A stretch of 32,226 nucleotides of DNA. Source: an uncultured Blastococcus sp. (GTDB taxonomy: Bacteria > Actinomycetota > Actinomycetes > Mycobacteriales > Geodermatophilaceae). Of the stretch, positions 20,041 through 29,038 are shown one piece after another (within the stretch, counting starts at the first letter, position 1; each line of letters starts with the position of its first letter). A program made the position numbers and the translations under genes. Under the pieces are notes generated by a model. It was not told the DNA's origin. It made no database searches and was given only the letters and a program-made list of their open reading frames with translations. The stretch lies in contig CADCTN010000190.1 of assembly GCA_902805535.1 (NCBI GenBank), positions 1-32,226 on the forward strand, read 5' to 3'.

Positions 20041-20080
20041 CGGCCGGGCCCGGCAGCGATAACGCCACCGGGCCCGGCCG
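20041..20080 (-). promoter_or_regulatory. Intra-operon stem-loop downstream of the substrate-binding protein gene
   Basis: CGGCCGGGCCCGG-N14-CCGGGCCCGGCCG, 13-bp perfect arms, between SBP stop and ATPase start. Confidence 0.6.
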
Positions 20081-20097
20081 GTCTGTGGTGCGACGGG

Positions 20098-21240
20098 TCA
20101 GTCGGACTGACCGGCCTCGACCTCTTCGGCCGTCCAGTACTCGGTTTCGACCAGTTCCTTCTCGATGTCGTCGGAGAACACCGTGACGACCGGCAGGAGG
20201 TAGGACGGGATGACCTTGACACCGTTGTCGTAGGTCTCGGTGTCGTTGGCCTCCGGCTCCTCACCCTCGAGGAACGCCTGGGCGGCGATGACGGCCTGCT
20301 CGGCCAGCAGCCGGGTGTCCTTGAAGATCGTGGAGCTCTGGACACCGTCCTTGATCAGCTTGACCGAGGCGATCTCGGCGTCCTGGCCGGTGACGACCGA
20401 GATGGGCTGGGCCGCCGAGCCGTAGCCGGCGTTCTGCAGCGCGGTGATGATGCCGCGGGACAGACCGTCGTAGGGCGAGAGGACGCCGTCGACGCGGGTG
20501 CCGTCGTTGTAGCTGGAGGTCAGCAGGTCCTCCATGCGCTTCTGCGCCGTCTCCTGCTGCCAGCGGAGGGTGGCCGCCTGCTCGATGGTCGTCTGGCCGG
20601 ACTTCACGACCAGGGTGCCGTCGTCGATCTTGGGCTGCAGGACCGACATGGCGCCGTCGAAGAAGAAGAAGGCGTTGTTGTCGTCCAGCGAGCCGGCGAA
20701 CAGCTCGATGTTGAACGGCCCCGTGGCGGTGCCGTCGGGCGCGTCGTCGTTGGCGATGCCGAGCCCGGTCAGGAGCGCGTTGCCCTGCGCGACGCCGACC
20801 TTGAAGTTGTCGAAGCTGACGTAGAAGTCGACGTTCTCGGTGTCGCGGATGAGCCGGTCGTAGGAGATGACCGGGATACCGGCGTCGGCGGCGGCCTGCA
20901 GCTGGCCGCTGAGCGCGGTGCCGTCGATCGCGGCGATGATCAGGGCGTCGGCGCCCTGGGTGATCATCTGGTCGACCTGCTGCGACTGGGTCGGGATGTC
21001 GTCGCCGGCGTACTGCAGGTCGACCTCGTACCCCTCGGCCTCGAGCTGCTCCTGGACGGCCTCACCGTCGGCGATCCAGCGCTCGGAGGTCTGCGTCGGC
21101 ATCGAGACGCCGATGGACAGCTCCTCCTCCGAGCCGCCCCCGCCGCCGCCGCCGCCGCTACCAGCGCCCTCACCACCACAAGCCGCCAGCGTCAGCGCCA
21201 GGGCGGCGCTCGCGGCGGTCAAGCCGAGCTTCCTGCTCAC
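20098..21240 (-). CDS. chvE: sugar ABC transporter substrate-binding lipoprotein (ChvE type)
   Basis: GTG start, lipobox LTLAACGGEG; ISVVTGQDAEIASVKLIKDGVQSSTIFKDTRLLAEQAV typical of ChvE/multiple sugar-binding proteins. Confidence 0.9.
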   Translation of the reverse strand: MSRKLGLTAASAALALTLAACGGEGAGSGGGGGGGGSEEELSIGVSMPTQTSERWIADGEAVQEQLEAEGYEVDLQYAGDDIPTQSQQVDQMITQGADALIIAAIDGTALSGQLQAAADAGIPVISYDRLIRDTENVDFYVSFDNFKVGVAQGNALLTGLGIANDDAPDGTATGPFNIELFAGSLDDNNAFFFFDGAMSVLQPKIDDGTLVVKSGQTTIEQAATLRWQQETAQKRMEDLLTSSYNDGTRVDGVLSPYDGLSRGIITALQNAGYGSAAQPISVVTGQDAEIASVKLIKDGVQSSTIFKDTRLLAEQAVIAAQAFLEGEEPEANDTETYDNGVKVIPSYLLPVVTVFSDDIEKELVETEYWTAEEVEAGQSD

Positions 21241-21307
21241 GTATTGATCTCCTCTTCGAGACATCTGCCGCCACTGGACCCGGCGCAGGCCCGCGCGACG
21301 CGAGCGG

Positions 21308-21327
21308 TGTCAATGTGAGCGCTAACA
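21308..21327 (-). promoter_or_regulatory. LacI-type operator TGTTAGCGCTCACA next to TTGACA -35-like box
   Basis: Minus strand reads TGTTAGCGCTCACA-TTGACA; 14-bp operator with 6/7 half-site symmetry around GCGC, ~75 bp upstream of the chvE start. Confidence 0.7.
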
Positions 21328-21419
21328 ACCGGTGCCGTCAACCCCCTGGTCGCCCATTAGTTGTCACGGTCGCGTAACTCCTGCGCCATCTCCCCGTCAC
21401 CTGCGGCGGAGAGCGCCCG

Positions 21420-22373
21420 TCAGCGCAGCGTGACCTGCCGGGAGATGAGGCCGGCGCGGGCCCGCCGCTCGTCGCCGGTGAGGGGCTCGGTGACGGCGAG
21501 GGCCTGCTCGAGCCGGGTCTGGAACTCCGTCGCCGGGCCGGTCCAGTCCTCGGCCGCCACGTCGGCCGGCAGGTCCCACACGGGGACGACGAGGCCGAGG
21601 GCGCGGAAGGCGCCCGCGTAGCGGGTCCCCTCGCCGAGCAGGATCTGCCCGGACGCCGAGAGGCGGGCGAGGGCGTCGAGCAGCTTCTCCTCCGGCTCCG
21701 GGCGCACCCAGCGCAGGTGGGCACGCTCGTCGCCCGGTCGCACCCAGTAGGCCGCCTCCAGACCCTCACCTGCCAGCCGCACGGTGGGCAGGACCGCCTC
21801 GTTGGCGTGCTCCAGCCCGGCCAGCGCGGCCTGACTCGGCTCGGTCCCCTCCAGCCAGAAGCCGAAGTCGTCGCGCACCGTCACCTCGAAGGGCGCCGAG
21901 AGGTCCAGCAGCTCCTGCAGGCGCGGACCGGCCGAGCCGGCGGCGCCGATCGGACCCGGATCGACGGGCGCCCCGGCCGGCGCGTCGAGCGCCGCGGCCA
22001 GCGCGGTGCCGATGTCGCGGCTGACGTCGTCGGAGGAGGTCTGCATCTGGACGCCGAGCACGATCTCCCCGCTCGCGCGCACCAGGGCGGGCGTGCCGCC
22101 GGGCAGGACGCTGGCCAGGGTGACCTCCCGGCCCTCGGTCGTCCGCAGCGTGGCGGTGGCCGCCGGGACCAGCTCGCGCAGCGCGACCCAGTCGGCCTCG
22201 CCGGGCAGGCCCTCGAAGGGGCGGGTCACGGGTGGGGCGTAGCCGGATCCGTGGCAGTGCTTGTACCGGCGTCCGGAGCCGCAGGAGCACGGGGCCTTCG
22301 GGTTGATCCCCTCCGGCGCGGTGGTGGTCTGCGGGGCGGCGGTCCGGGTGGTGGGGCGCTTGCGGGAGGCCAT
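21420..22373 (-). CDS. DUF5926 family protein with N-terminal SEC-C zinc motif
   Basis: INPKAPCSCGSGRRYKHCHGSG SEC-C motif; start set at MASRKRPTTR. Confidence 0.87.
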   Translation of the reverse strand: MASRKRPTTRTAAPQTTTAPEGINPKAPCSCGSGRRYKHCHGSGYAPPVTRPFEGLPGEADWVALRELVPAATATLRTTEGREVTLASVLPGGTPALVRASGEIVLGVQMQTSSDDVSRDIGTALAAALDAPAGAPVDPGPIGAAGSAGPRLQELLDLSAPFEVTVRDDFGFWLEGTEPSQAALAGLEHANEAVLPTVRLAGEGLEAAYWVRPGDERAHLRWVRPEPEEKLLDALARLSASGQILLGEGTRYAGAFRALGLVVPVWDLPADVAAEDWTGPATEFQTRLEQALAVTEPLTGDERRARAGLISRQVTLR

Positions 22374-22453
22374 GCGGTGCAGCGTATTCGGCCCCCTCGG
22401 CACGTCCCGCCGCGAGCCCGCGAGGGGTGGGGTCGGCTCACTACGCTCGCCCG

Positions 22454-23662
22454 GTGACCGCGTCCGCGCCTCCGCTCGATCTCGCCGATCCGGCCGTCGC
22501 CGCCGACCCCTACCCGTCGTTCGCCCGCGCCCGCGCGGTCGCGCCGGTCCAGTGGCACGAGGGGCTGGGGCTGTGGCTGGCGTTCACGCACGCCGGGTCC
22601 GACGCCGTCCTGCGGGACCGCCGGCTGGGCCGCATCTGGCGGGACAAGGAGCCGGCCGAGCGGTTCGAGAGCTTCAACCTCGTGCACCGGAACGCCATCC
22701 TGGAGATGGAGCCGCCCGACCACACGCGGTTGCGCCGCCTGATCAGCGCCGCCTTCGCCCGCGGCCACGTCGAGCGGCTGCGGCCGTGGGTGGAGGACCT
22801 GGCCGCCGCTCTGGTGGACGACCTCGTCGAGCGCTCCGGAGGGACGACGCCGGTCGACGTCCTCAGCGGGATGGCCGAGGAGCTGCCGGTCGCGGTGATC
22901 GCGGAGCTGCTGGGGGTGCCCGACACCGACCGGCACCTGCTGCGGCCGTGGTCGAACGCGATCGTGAAGATGTACGAGTACGGGCGGACGACGGCGATCG
23001 AGGAGTCCGCCGAGCGGGCGGCCGCGGAGTTCGTCGCCTACCTGCGGGAGCTGGCCGCCGCACGACGCCGGGCGCCGGGCGAGGACCTGCTCTCGCACCT
23101 GGTGGCCGTCCGCGACTCCGAGGGCGACCGGCTCACCGAGGACGAGCTCGTCACGACCTGCATCCTGCTGCTCAACGCCGGCCACGAGGCCACCGTGAAC
23201 GTGAGCGGCAACGGGCTGCTGGCACTGCTGGAGCACCCCGACCAGTTGCGGCGGCTCCGCGACGACCCCGGTCTCCTGCCGACGGCGATCGAGGAGCTGA
23301 TGCGCTTCGACTCCCCGCTGCAGCTGTTCGAGCGCACCGCGACCGAGGACGTGGAGATCGGCGGCTGCACCGTGGCGCGGGGTCAGAAGATCGCCGCCCT
23401 GCTGGGCTCGGCCAACCGCGATCCCGCCGTGTTCGCCGACCCCGAGACCCTCGACGTCGGCCGTACCGACAACCGGCACATCTCCTTCGGAGCGGGGGTG
23501 CACTTCTGCATCGGGGCGCCGCTGGCCCGCGTCGAGCTGCAGGCGAGCTTCGGCGCGCTGCTGCACCGGGCGTCGCGGATCGAGCTGGCCCGACCCGCGC
23601 GGCGCCGTCCGGAGTTCGTGATCCGCGGCCTGGCCGACCTGCCCGTCGTCCTCACCGCCTGA
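22454..23662 (+). CDS. cytochrome P450
   Basis: NAGHEATVN I-helix, EELMR (ExxR), FGAGVHFCIGAPLAR heme ligand loop; GTG start chosen. Confidence 0.95.
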   Translation: MTASAPPLDLADPAVAADPYPSFARARAVAPVQWHEGLGLWLAFTHAGSDAVLRDRRLGRIWRDKEPAERFESFNLVHRNAILEMEPPDHTRLRRLISAAFARGHVERLRPWVEDLAAALVDDLVERSGGTTPVDVLSGMAEELPVAVIAELLGVPDTDRHLLRPWSNAIVKMYEYGRTTAIEESAERAAAEFVAYLRELAAARRRAPGEDLLSHLVAVRDSEGDRLTEDELVTTCILLLNAGHEATVNVSGNGLLALLEHPDQLRRLRDDPGLLPTAIEELMRFDSPLQLFERTATEDVEIGGCTVARGQKIAALLGSANRDPAVFADPETLDVGRTDNRHISFGAGVHFCIGAPLARVELQASFGALLHRASRIELARPARRRPEFVIRGLADLPVVLTA

Positions 23663-23666
23663 GACG

Positions 23667-23691
23667 CCTCGTTGCCGGACCGGCAACGAGG
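23667..23691 (+). terminator. Hairpin after P450 stop
   Basis: CCTCGTTGCCG-GAC-CGGCAACGAGG, 11-bp arms. Confidence 0.65.
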
Positions 23692-23728
23692 TTGGCGGCA
23701 CCGAGGGGCCGAGGAGGAAGGTGCACCG

Positions 23729-24361
23729 GTGACCGACGACTACGCGGGTGACCCCGCGGTGCAGGAGAGCTGGGACCGGCGGTACGCCGACCGTCAGCAG
23801 CTGTGGAGCGGCCGGCCCAACGGGGCGCTCGTCGCCGAGGTCGCCGGGTTGCCGCCCGGAAGGGTGCTCGACGTCGGCTGCGGAGAGGGGGCCGACGCCG
23901 TGTGGCTGGCCCGTGGCGGCTGGGACGTCACCGCGCTCGAGGTCTCCGGCGTGGCGCTGGAGCGGGCGGCGGGCCACGCGCGGGAGGCCGGTGTCGACAT
24001 CCGCTGGGTGCACGCCGGGCTCGTGGAGGCCGGGCTGCCCCCCGCGTCCTTCGACCTGGTGTCGGCGCAGTACCCGGCCCTGCTCCGCACTCCGGACAGC
24101 GCGGCCGAGCGCGCGCTGCTCGCGGCCGTGGCGCCCGGCGGCATCCTGCTCCTCGTCCACCACGCGGGGATGGAGCACCGCGAGGCGCTCGACGGCGGCG
24201 ACGACCCGGCCGACTACGTCTGGCCCTCGATGGTGGCGGCCCTCCTCGACGACAGGTGGCAGGCAGAGGTCGACGAGCAGCGGCTGCGCGTCGTCCCCGA
24301 GGGCGGCGCCGGGGCGCACCACAGCGAGGACGTCGTGCTCCGGGCTCGCCGGCTGCGCTGA
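23729..24361 (+). CDS. class I SAM-dependent methyltransferase
   Basis: GRVLDVGCGEGADAVWLARGGWDVTALEVSGVALERA motif I. Confidence 0.9.
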   Translation: MTDDYAGDPAVQESWDRRYADRQQLWSGRPNGALVAEVAGLPPGRVLDVGCGEGADAVWLARGGWDVTALEVSGVALERAAGHAREAGVDIRWVHAGLVEAGLPPASFDLVSAQYPALLRTPDSAAERALLAAVAPGGILLLVHHAGMEHREALDGGDDPADYVWPSMVAALLDDRWQAEVDEQRLRVVPEGGAGAHHSEDVVLRARRLR

Positions 24362-24408
24362 CCCCGCTCCGGTGGAGAGTGAGCCACGTCACTGGCACCA
24401 TTCGAGCC

Positions 24409-26025
24409 ATGCGCGGGCTCATGCAGGACACCCCTCTGACCGTCGACGCGATCTTCCGGCACGTCGAGCAGCACTACGGCGACGGCACGATCGTCACGAA
24501 CAACCCCGGCGGGATCACCCGGGTGACCTATGCGGAGTGGGCGCAGCGCACCCGCAAGCTCGGCGACGTCCTGAACACGCTGGGCATCAGCAGCGACGGC
24601 CGGGTCGGCACGTTCGGCTGGAACAGCCAGCGCCACCTGGAGCTGTACTTCGCCGCACCCAGCACCGGCCGGGTGCTGCACACCCTCAACGTGCGGTTGT
24701 TCCCCGAGCAGCTGACCTACATCGCCAACCACGCGGAGGACGAGGTCGTCTTCGTCGACCGGAGCGTGCTCGGGATCCTGTGGCCGCTGATCGACACGAT
24801 GACGACCGTGCGGCAGGTCGTGGTCATGGACGACGGCGCCGACACCGAGATCCCCGACGACGCCCGGATCCTCGACTACGAGACGCTGCTCGCCGACGCC
24901 GAGCCGATCGACTTCCACGTCGAGGACGAGACCCTGGCCGCCTCGATGTGCTACACGAGCGGCACCACCGGCAACCCCAAGGGCGTCGTCTACTCCCACC
25001 GCTCGACGTTCCTGCACACGATGGGCGTCCTGATGCCCAACGCGTTCGGGCTCGGTGTCAACGACGTCGCCATGCCGGTCGTGCCGATGTTCCACGCCAA
25101 CGCCTGGGGCATCGCGCAGGCCGCGCCCGCCGCCGGCGCCTCACTGGTCATGCCCGGCGCGATGATGCAGCCGGAGAACCTGGCGAAGCTGATCGTCGAC
25201 GAGGGCGTCACCTTCACCGCCGGCGTGCCCACGATCTGGCAGGGCGTCCTCCCCCACCTGGCCGGCAGGCCGCACACGCTGCGCACCATCGGCTGCGGCG
25301 GCTCCGCGGTCCCGAAGGCCCTGTCGGAGGCCTACAGGGAGCAGGTGGGCCTCCCGATCCTGCAGGCGTGGGGCATGACCGAGACCCACCCGGTCGCCTC
25401 CTCGGCCATCCTTCCGCAGCGCTTCCAGGACGCCGACGACGAGACCCAGGCGACCCAGCGCGCGCGGGCCGGCATCCCGTTCCTGGGCGTGGAGGCCCGC
25501 ATCGTCGACTCCGACACCCTGGAGCCCCAGCCGTGGGACGACAAGGCCACCGGAGAGCTGCAGGTCCGCGGCCCGTGGTGCGCGAAGGACTACTACAACC
25601 CCGACGCGGGCGTGGAGCTCACCACCGAGGACGGCTGGATGAAGACCGGCGACGTCGCGGCGATGGACTCCTTCGGCTCCATCCGGATCGCCGACCGGAC
25701 CAAGGACCTCATCAAGTCCGGTGGCGAGTGGATCAGCTCGGTGGACCTGGAGAACGCCATCATGAGCCACCCGGCGGTGAAGGAGGCCGCGGTGATCGGC
25801 ATCCCGCACCCCAAGTGGGACGAGCGCCCGCTGGCCTGCGTCGTCGTCAGGGAGGGCGAGTCCGTGACCGCGGAGCAGGTCCTCGAGCACCTCCAGCCAC
25901 TGGTGGCGAAGTGGTGGATGCCGGAGGCCGTCGAGTTCATCGACGAGGTGCCCAAGACCAGCGTCGGCAAGTTCTCGAAGAAGGACCTGCGCACCATGTT
26001 CGCCGAGTACGAGCTCTCGAGCTGA
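24409..26025 (+). CDS. long-chain fatty-acid-CoA ligase (AMP-binding)
   Basis: CYTSGTTGNPKGVVYSHRS, QAWGMTETHPVAS, DRTKDLIKSGGEWISSVDLEN, PKTSVGKFSKKDLR. Confidence 0.94.
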   Translation: MRGLMQDTPLTVDAIFRHVEQHYGDGTIVTNNPGGITRVTYAEWAQRTRKLGDVLNTLGISSDGRVGTFGWNSQRHLELYFAAPSTGRVLHTLNVRLFPEQLTYIANHAEDEVVFVDRSVLGILWPLIDTMTTVRQVVVMDDGADTEIPDDARILDYETLLADAEPIDFHVEDETLAASMCYTSGTTGNPKGVVYSHRSTFLHTMGVLMPNAFGLGVNDVAMPVVPMFHANAWGIAQAAPAAGASLVMPGAMMQPENLAKLIVDEGVTFTAGVPTIWQGVLPHLAGRPHTLRTIGCGGSAVPKALSEAYREQVGLPILQAWGMTETHPVASSAILPQRFQDADDETQATQRARAGIPFLGVEARIVDSDTLEPQPWDDKATGELQVRGPWCAKDYYNPDAGVELTTEDGWMKTGDVAAMDSFGSIRIADRTKDLIKSGGEWISSVDLENAIMSHPAVKEAAVIGIPHPKWDERPLACVVVREGESVTAEQVLEHLQPLVAKWWMPEAVEFIDEVPKTSVGKFSKKDLRTMFAEYELSS

Positions 26026-26043
26026 CCGGAGTCCGCCGCCGGC

Positions 26044-27732
26044 TCAGGCGCCGAGGACGACGCCCCGGGTCACCAGCGCCAGGCCGACGAGCAGGACCAG
26101 GCTCGCCGTGACCACGGGGGCGGCCAGCGCGAGCCGGGTGAGCCACCGGCGTCCCGCGCGGTCGGTCAGGCCTTCGAGGCGACCGCGCACCCGGACCAGC
26201 AGCAGGCCCACGGCGGTCAGGGTCGCCGCCATCCCGAGACCGTAGGCGAGCACGAGGACGACACCGAAGACGGTGCGGCCCAGTCCGATCGAGGCGAGCA
26301 GGACGATCAGGGCCGACGGACTGGGGACCAGGCCGCCGGCGACCCCCATGCCGATCAGCCCACCGCGGCCCGCTCCCGGTCCATGGGCGTGCCCGCCGGG
26401 GCCGTGGCTGTGCCCGCCCGCCCACCAGCTCCCGTGGTCGTGGTCGTGCCCATGGTTGTGGTGGTGATCGTGCCCATGGTCGTGATCGTGCCCGTGGTCG
26501 TGATCGTGATCGTGCCCATGGTCGTGATCGTGGTCGTGCCCGTGGTCGTGGTCGTGCCCGTGGTCGTGGCCGTGGTCGTGACCGCCGGCGACCTGATGAC
26601 GCACCGCCGATCCCCCGGTCGCGCTGCTCACCGTGGCGGACAGCGCCGGCTCGGCCGGGTGGGCCACGACCCGGACCCGCTGGGCCTTCGCCGCGCGCCA
26701 CCGCGGGAGCGCGCCGCGCAACATGGCGACGCCGATACCGGCGACGATCAGTCCGCTGACCACGCCGAGCCAGCGGATCACCTGGTCGCCGGCCAGGGTG
26801 CTCGACACGGAGATGGCCAGCCCGAGGGCCAGCACGCCGACCGTGTGGGTCGCCGTCACGGTCGCCCCGACGGTGAGCGCGTCGCGGGTGCGCCCGTTGC
26901 GCCCGGCCAGATAGGCCGCCATCACGGTCTTGCCGTGGCCGGGAAGCAGCGCATGCCCGCAGCCGAGCAGCACGGCGAGCAGGACGGCGAGGGTGCCGAC
27001 CAGCGGCGTGAGCGCACGGTCGCCGACCAGCCCCTCGAGCCGGCGGTCGAGTCCGGCCAGTGCGCTGCTGAACGGGTCGCCGGAGTCCGGCGTGAGCTCC
27101 GCGCCGGCGCCGGTGTTCTCGCCGGGTTCGGTCGCCACGGTGAACGCGCGGACGTCCACCGGCGACGCCAGCAGGTCATCGGGGTATGCGCGCAGCTCGT
27201 CGCTGATGCTCTCGACGGGGACCGGGGAGTCGAGCAGCCGGACGCCCTCGCCGTCCGCCGTCACCTCCCGCCAGCCCACCCGGTCGACCAGGTAGCCGTC
27301 CTCGAAGGTGACCTCGGCTCGGGCGCCTAGGTCGGCGTCGGCCCGCAGGTCGCAGGTCGACCGGAGCGTGGGCAGCCCCGCCGCGCCCGGCACGGTGTCC
27401 ATCCCGGCCCCGGCGACCTGCCAGGCCAGCGGTCTGCCGTCCACCTCGACCGTCACCGCGGCGGCCACGTCCGCGCACTCGGTCGCGGCCGCCGCGTTGA
27501 GCTGCTCGGGGCTGGGAGAGCCGTCCGGGGCGATGGTCTGCAGGGCCTGGGCGGCGGGGATCTCCGCCCGGTCCACGACGGCGGTGAGCTCGACGCCGTC
27601 CGGGAGGAGCCGGACGTGGTCGTAGTGGTTGACCGTGAAGTTGCCGAGGGGGTGGGCCTGCGCGATCCCACCCGCGACGGCCCAGAGCGCGCCGGCACCG
27701 ACGGCGACGGCGAGGAGCCGCCGCCCTCTCAC
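26044..27732 (-). CDS. NicO/RcnA-like nickel-cobalt transporter with extracytoplasmic N-domain and His-rich loop
   Basis: AHPLGNFTVNHYDHVRLLPDGVELTAVVDRAEIP N-domain; GCGHALLPGHGKTVMAAYLAG; HDHGHDHDHGHDHDHDHGHD loop; GTG start overlapping upstream TGA. Confidence 0.87.
   Translation of the reverse strand: MRGRRLLAVAVGAGALWAVAGGIAQAHPLGNFTVNHYDHVRLLPDGVELTAVVDRAEIPAAQALQTIAPDGSPSPEQLNAAAATECADVAAAVTVEVDGRPLAWQVAGAGMDTVPGAAGLPTLRSTCDLRADADLGARAEVTFEDGYLVDRVGWREVTADGEGVRLLDSPVPVESISDELRAYPDDLLASPVDVRAFTVATEPGENTGAGAELTPDSGDPFSSALAGLDRRLEGLVGDRALTPLVGTLAVLLAVLLGCGHALLPGHGKTVMAAYLAGRNGRTRDALTVGATVTATHTVGVLALGLAISVSSTLAGDQVIRWLGVVSGLIVAGIGVAMLRGALPRWRAAKAQRVRVVAHPAEPALSATVSSATGGSAVRHQVAGGHDHGHDHGHDHDHGHDHDHDHGHDHDHDHGHDHDHGHDHHHNHGHDHDHGSWWAGGHSHGPGGHAHGPGAGRGGLIGMGVAGGLVPSPSALIVLLASIGLGRTVFGVVLVLAYGLGMAATLTAVGLLLVRVRGRLEGLTDRAGRRWLTRLALAAPVVTASLVLLVGLALVTRGVVLGA
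26432..26583 (-). repeat. Low-complexity His/Asp codon repeat inside the NicO transporter
   Basis: Reiterated GTGGTCGTGATCGTGCCC-type units on + strand = (HDHGHD)n on - strand. Confidence 0.9.
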
Positions 27733-29036
27733 GGACGTCCGCCCAGCGACTCCAGCAGCGCCTCGGCCCGTGGCGCGTGCAGCGGGGAGAAGTACGGATT
27801 GGCGGCCAGCGCGCCGGCGAGCGTCGCGCGGGCCTGGTCGACCTGGCCGAGGGCGGCCTCGATCACTCCACGGTGGTAGCGGAACAGCGCACCGGCGCCA
27901 CCGAGCGCCGTCGCCTGCTGCGCATGGGGCAGGGCCTCGGCGTCCCGTCCGGCCGCGTGCAGCGCCCAGGCCAGCGCATCGTGGGAGTCGATGTTCTGCC
28001 GCCGGCCGAACTCCGCCTCCGCCGCGGCCAGCGCAGCCGCCGGGTCCCCGTGGTCGGCGGCGAACAGCGCGGTGGTCAGGTCGTCGGACGCCCCGCTGGC
28101 GGCGAACAGCGCCTGCACCGTGTCGACCAGAGCGAACTGCGCCTCGGCCTCCTCGGCCCGGCCCTGCGACTCCAGGTAGGCGCCGAACTCGACGAGGTGC
28201 TCCGGAAGTGGCTGCGCGTTCACGACCGTCCGGAAGTCCCGCACCGCCGCCTCCACCTCGCCCCGCGCCGCGAGCACGCGGGCCCGGCCCAGCAGCAGAG
28301 CGGGATCCGCCGGTGCGACGTCCAGGCCTGCCGTGTACTGGCCGGCCGCCTCGTCGAGGTCGCCGGTGCTGAACGCCAGCGCACCCAGGTAGGTGCGGCA
28401 GAAAGCCTCCCCCGCCCCGTCCCGAGCCGTCTCCAGCGCCTGTTCGAGCGCCGCGCGGGCCGCGGCCAGGTCGCCGTGCAGCTCCGCGTCGTAGGACGCC
28501 CGGGTGAAGGAGGCCAGCCCCGGCTTGAGTTCGAGCATGCGCTGCAGCGCTTCGGTGGCTCCCGCGTAGTCGCCCAGCTGGGTTCGCGCGTCGACGAGCA
28601 CACCCCACGCGGTCGCGCTGTAGGAGTTGATGGCCAGCGCCCGGCCGGCCAGGTCCGCCGCGGCGGCGAAGTCGTGCCGGGCATTGGCCAGCGCGCCCTG
28701 GCCGGTCAGCGCGGCGTCGTTGCCCTCCGGGCGCAGGGCCAGCGATTGCCGGAGAGCGCCGTCCGCCTTGTCGTAGTACGTCGGATCGGCTGTCACGCGG
28801 GCCTGCTCGACGTAGGCCGACCCCAGCTGCGCCCAGGTCGCGTAGTCGCCGGGAACCTCTTGCAGCCGCTGCTGTGCGGCCTCGATGGACGCCGTGAGCG
28901 GGTCGATCTGTGCGGCCGCCGTCGCCGGCCGGCGGGCCCCGTCGCGGTCGACCGCCGCGGCGTAGAGGGCCGCGGCCGAGACGAGCAGGAACACCGCCCC
29001 GACGACCACCGCGCTCACCGCGGTCCGCCTGCGCAT
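27729..29036 (-). CDS. Membrane-anchored tetratricopeptide repeat protein
   Basis: N-terminal TM; serial TPR-like units (ATWAQLGSAYVEQAR, AEEAEAQFALVDTV, ALAWALHAAGRDAEALPHAQQA). Confidence 0.87.
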   Translation of the reverse strand: MRRRTAVSAVVVGAVFLLVSAAALYAAAVDRDGARRPATAAAQIDPLTASIEAAQQRLQEVPGDYATWAQLGSAYVEQARVTADPTYYDKADGALRQSLALRPEGNDAALTGQGALANARHDFAAAADLAGRALAINSYSATAWGVLVDARTQLGDYAGATEALQRMLELKPGLASFTRASYDAELHGDLAAARAALEQALETARDGAGEAFCRTYLGALAFSTGDLDEAAGQYTAGLDVAPADPALLLGRARVLAARGEVEAAVRDFRTVVNAQPLPEHLVEFGAYLESQGRAEEAEAQFALVDTVQALFAASGASDDLTTALFAADHGDPAAALAAAEAEFGRRQNIDSHDALAWALHAAGRDAEALPHAQQATALGGAGALFRYHRGVIEAALGQVDQARATLAGALAANPYFSPLHAPRAEALLESLGGRP

Positions 29037-29038
29037 GA

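Noticed and set aside
18928-21318. 796-aa plus-strand ORF
   Set aside because: Antisense to the ATPase and chvE genes; Arg/Gly/Val/Asp/His-rich shadow ORF typical of high-GC DNA
22454-26025. P450-methyltransferase-acyl-CoA ligase as a natural-product cluster
   Set aside because: A hairpin terminator follows the P450 gene, the ligase has its own promoter-like box, and no core biosynthetic enzyme is present
26432-26583. CRISPR-like or minisatellite array
   Set aside because: Repeat is in frame, of variable short unit, with no spacers; explained by the His-rich loop
26383-27330. Plus-strand 315-aa ORF with a Val-rich run (PVVVVVPMVVVVIVPMVVIV)
   Set aside because: Exact antisense of the His/Asp codon repeat of the NicO gene; composition is a by-product of that repeat
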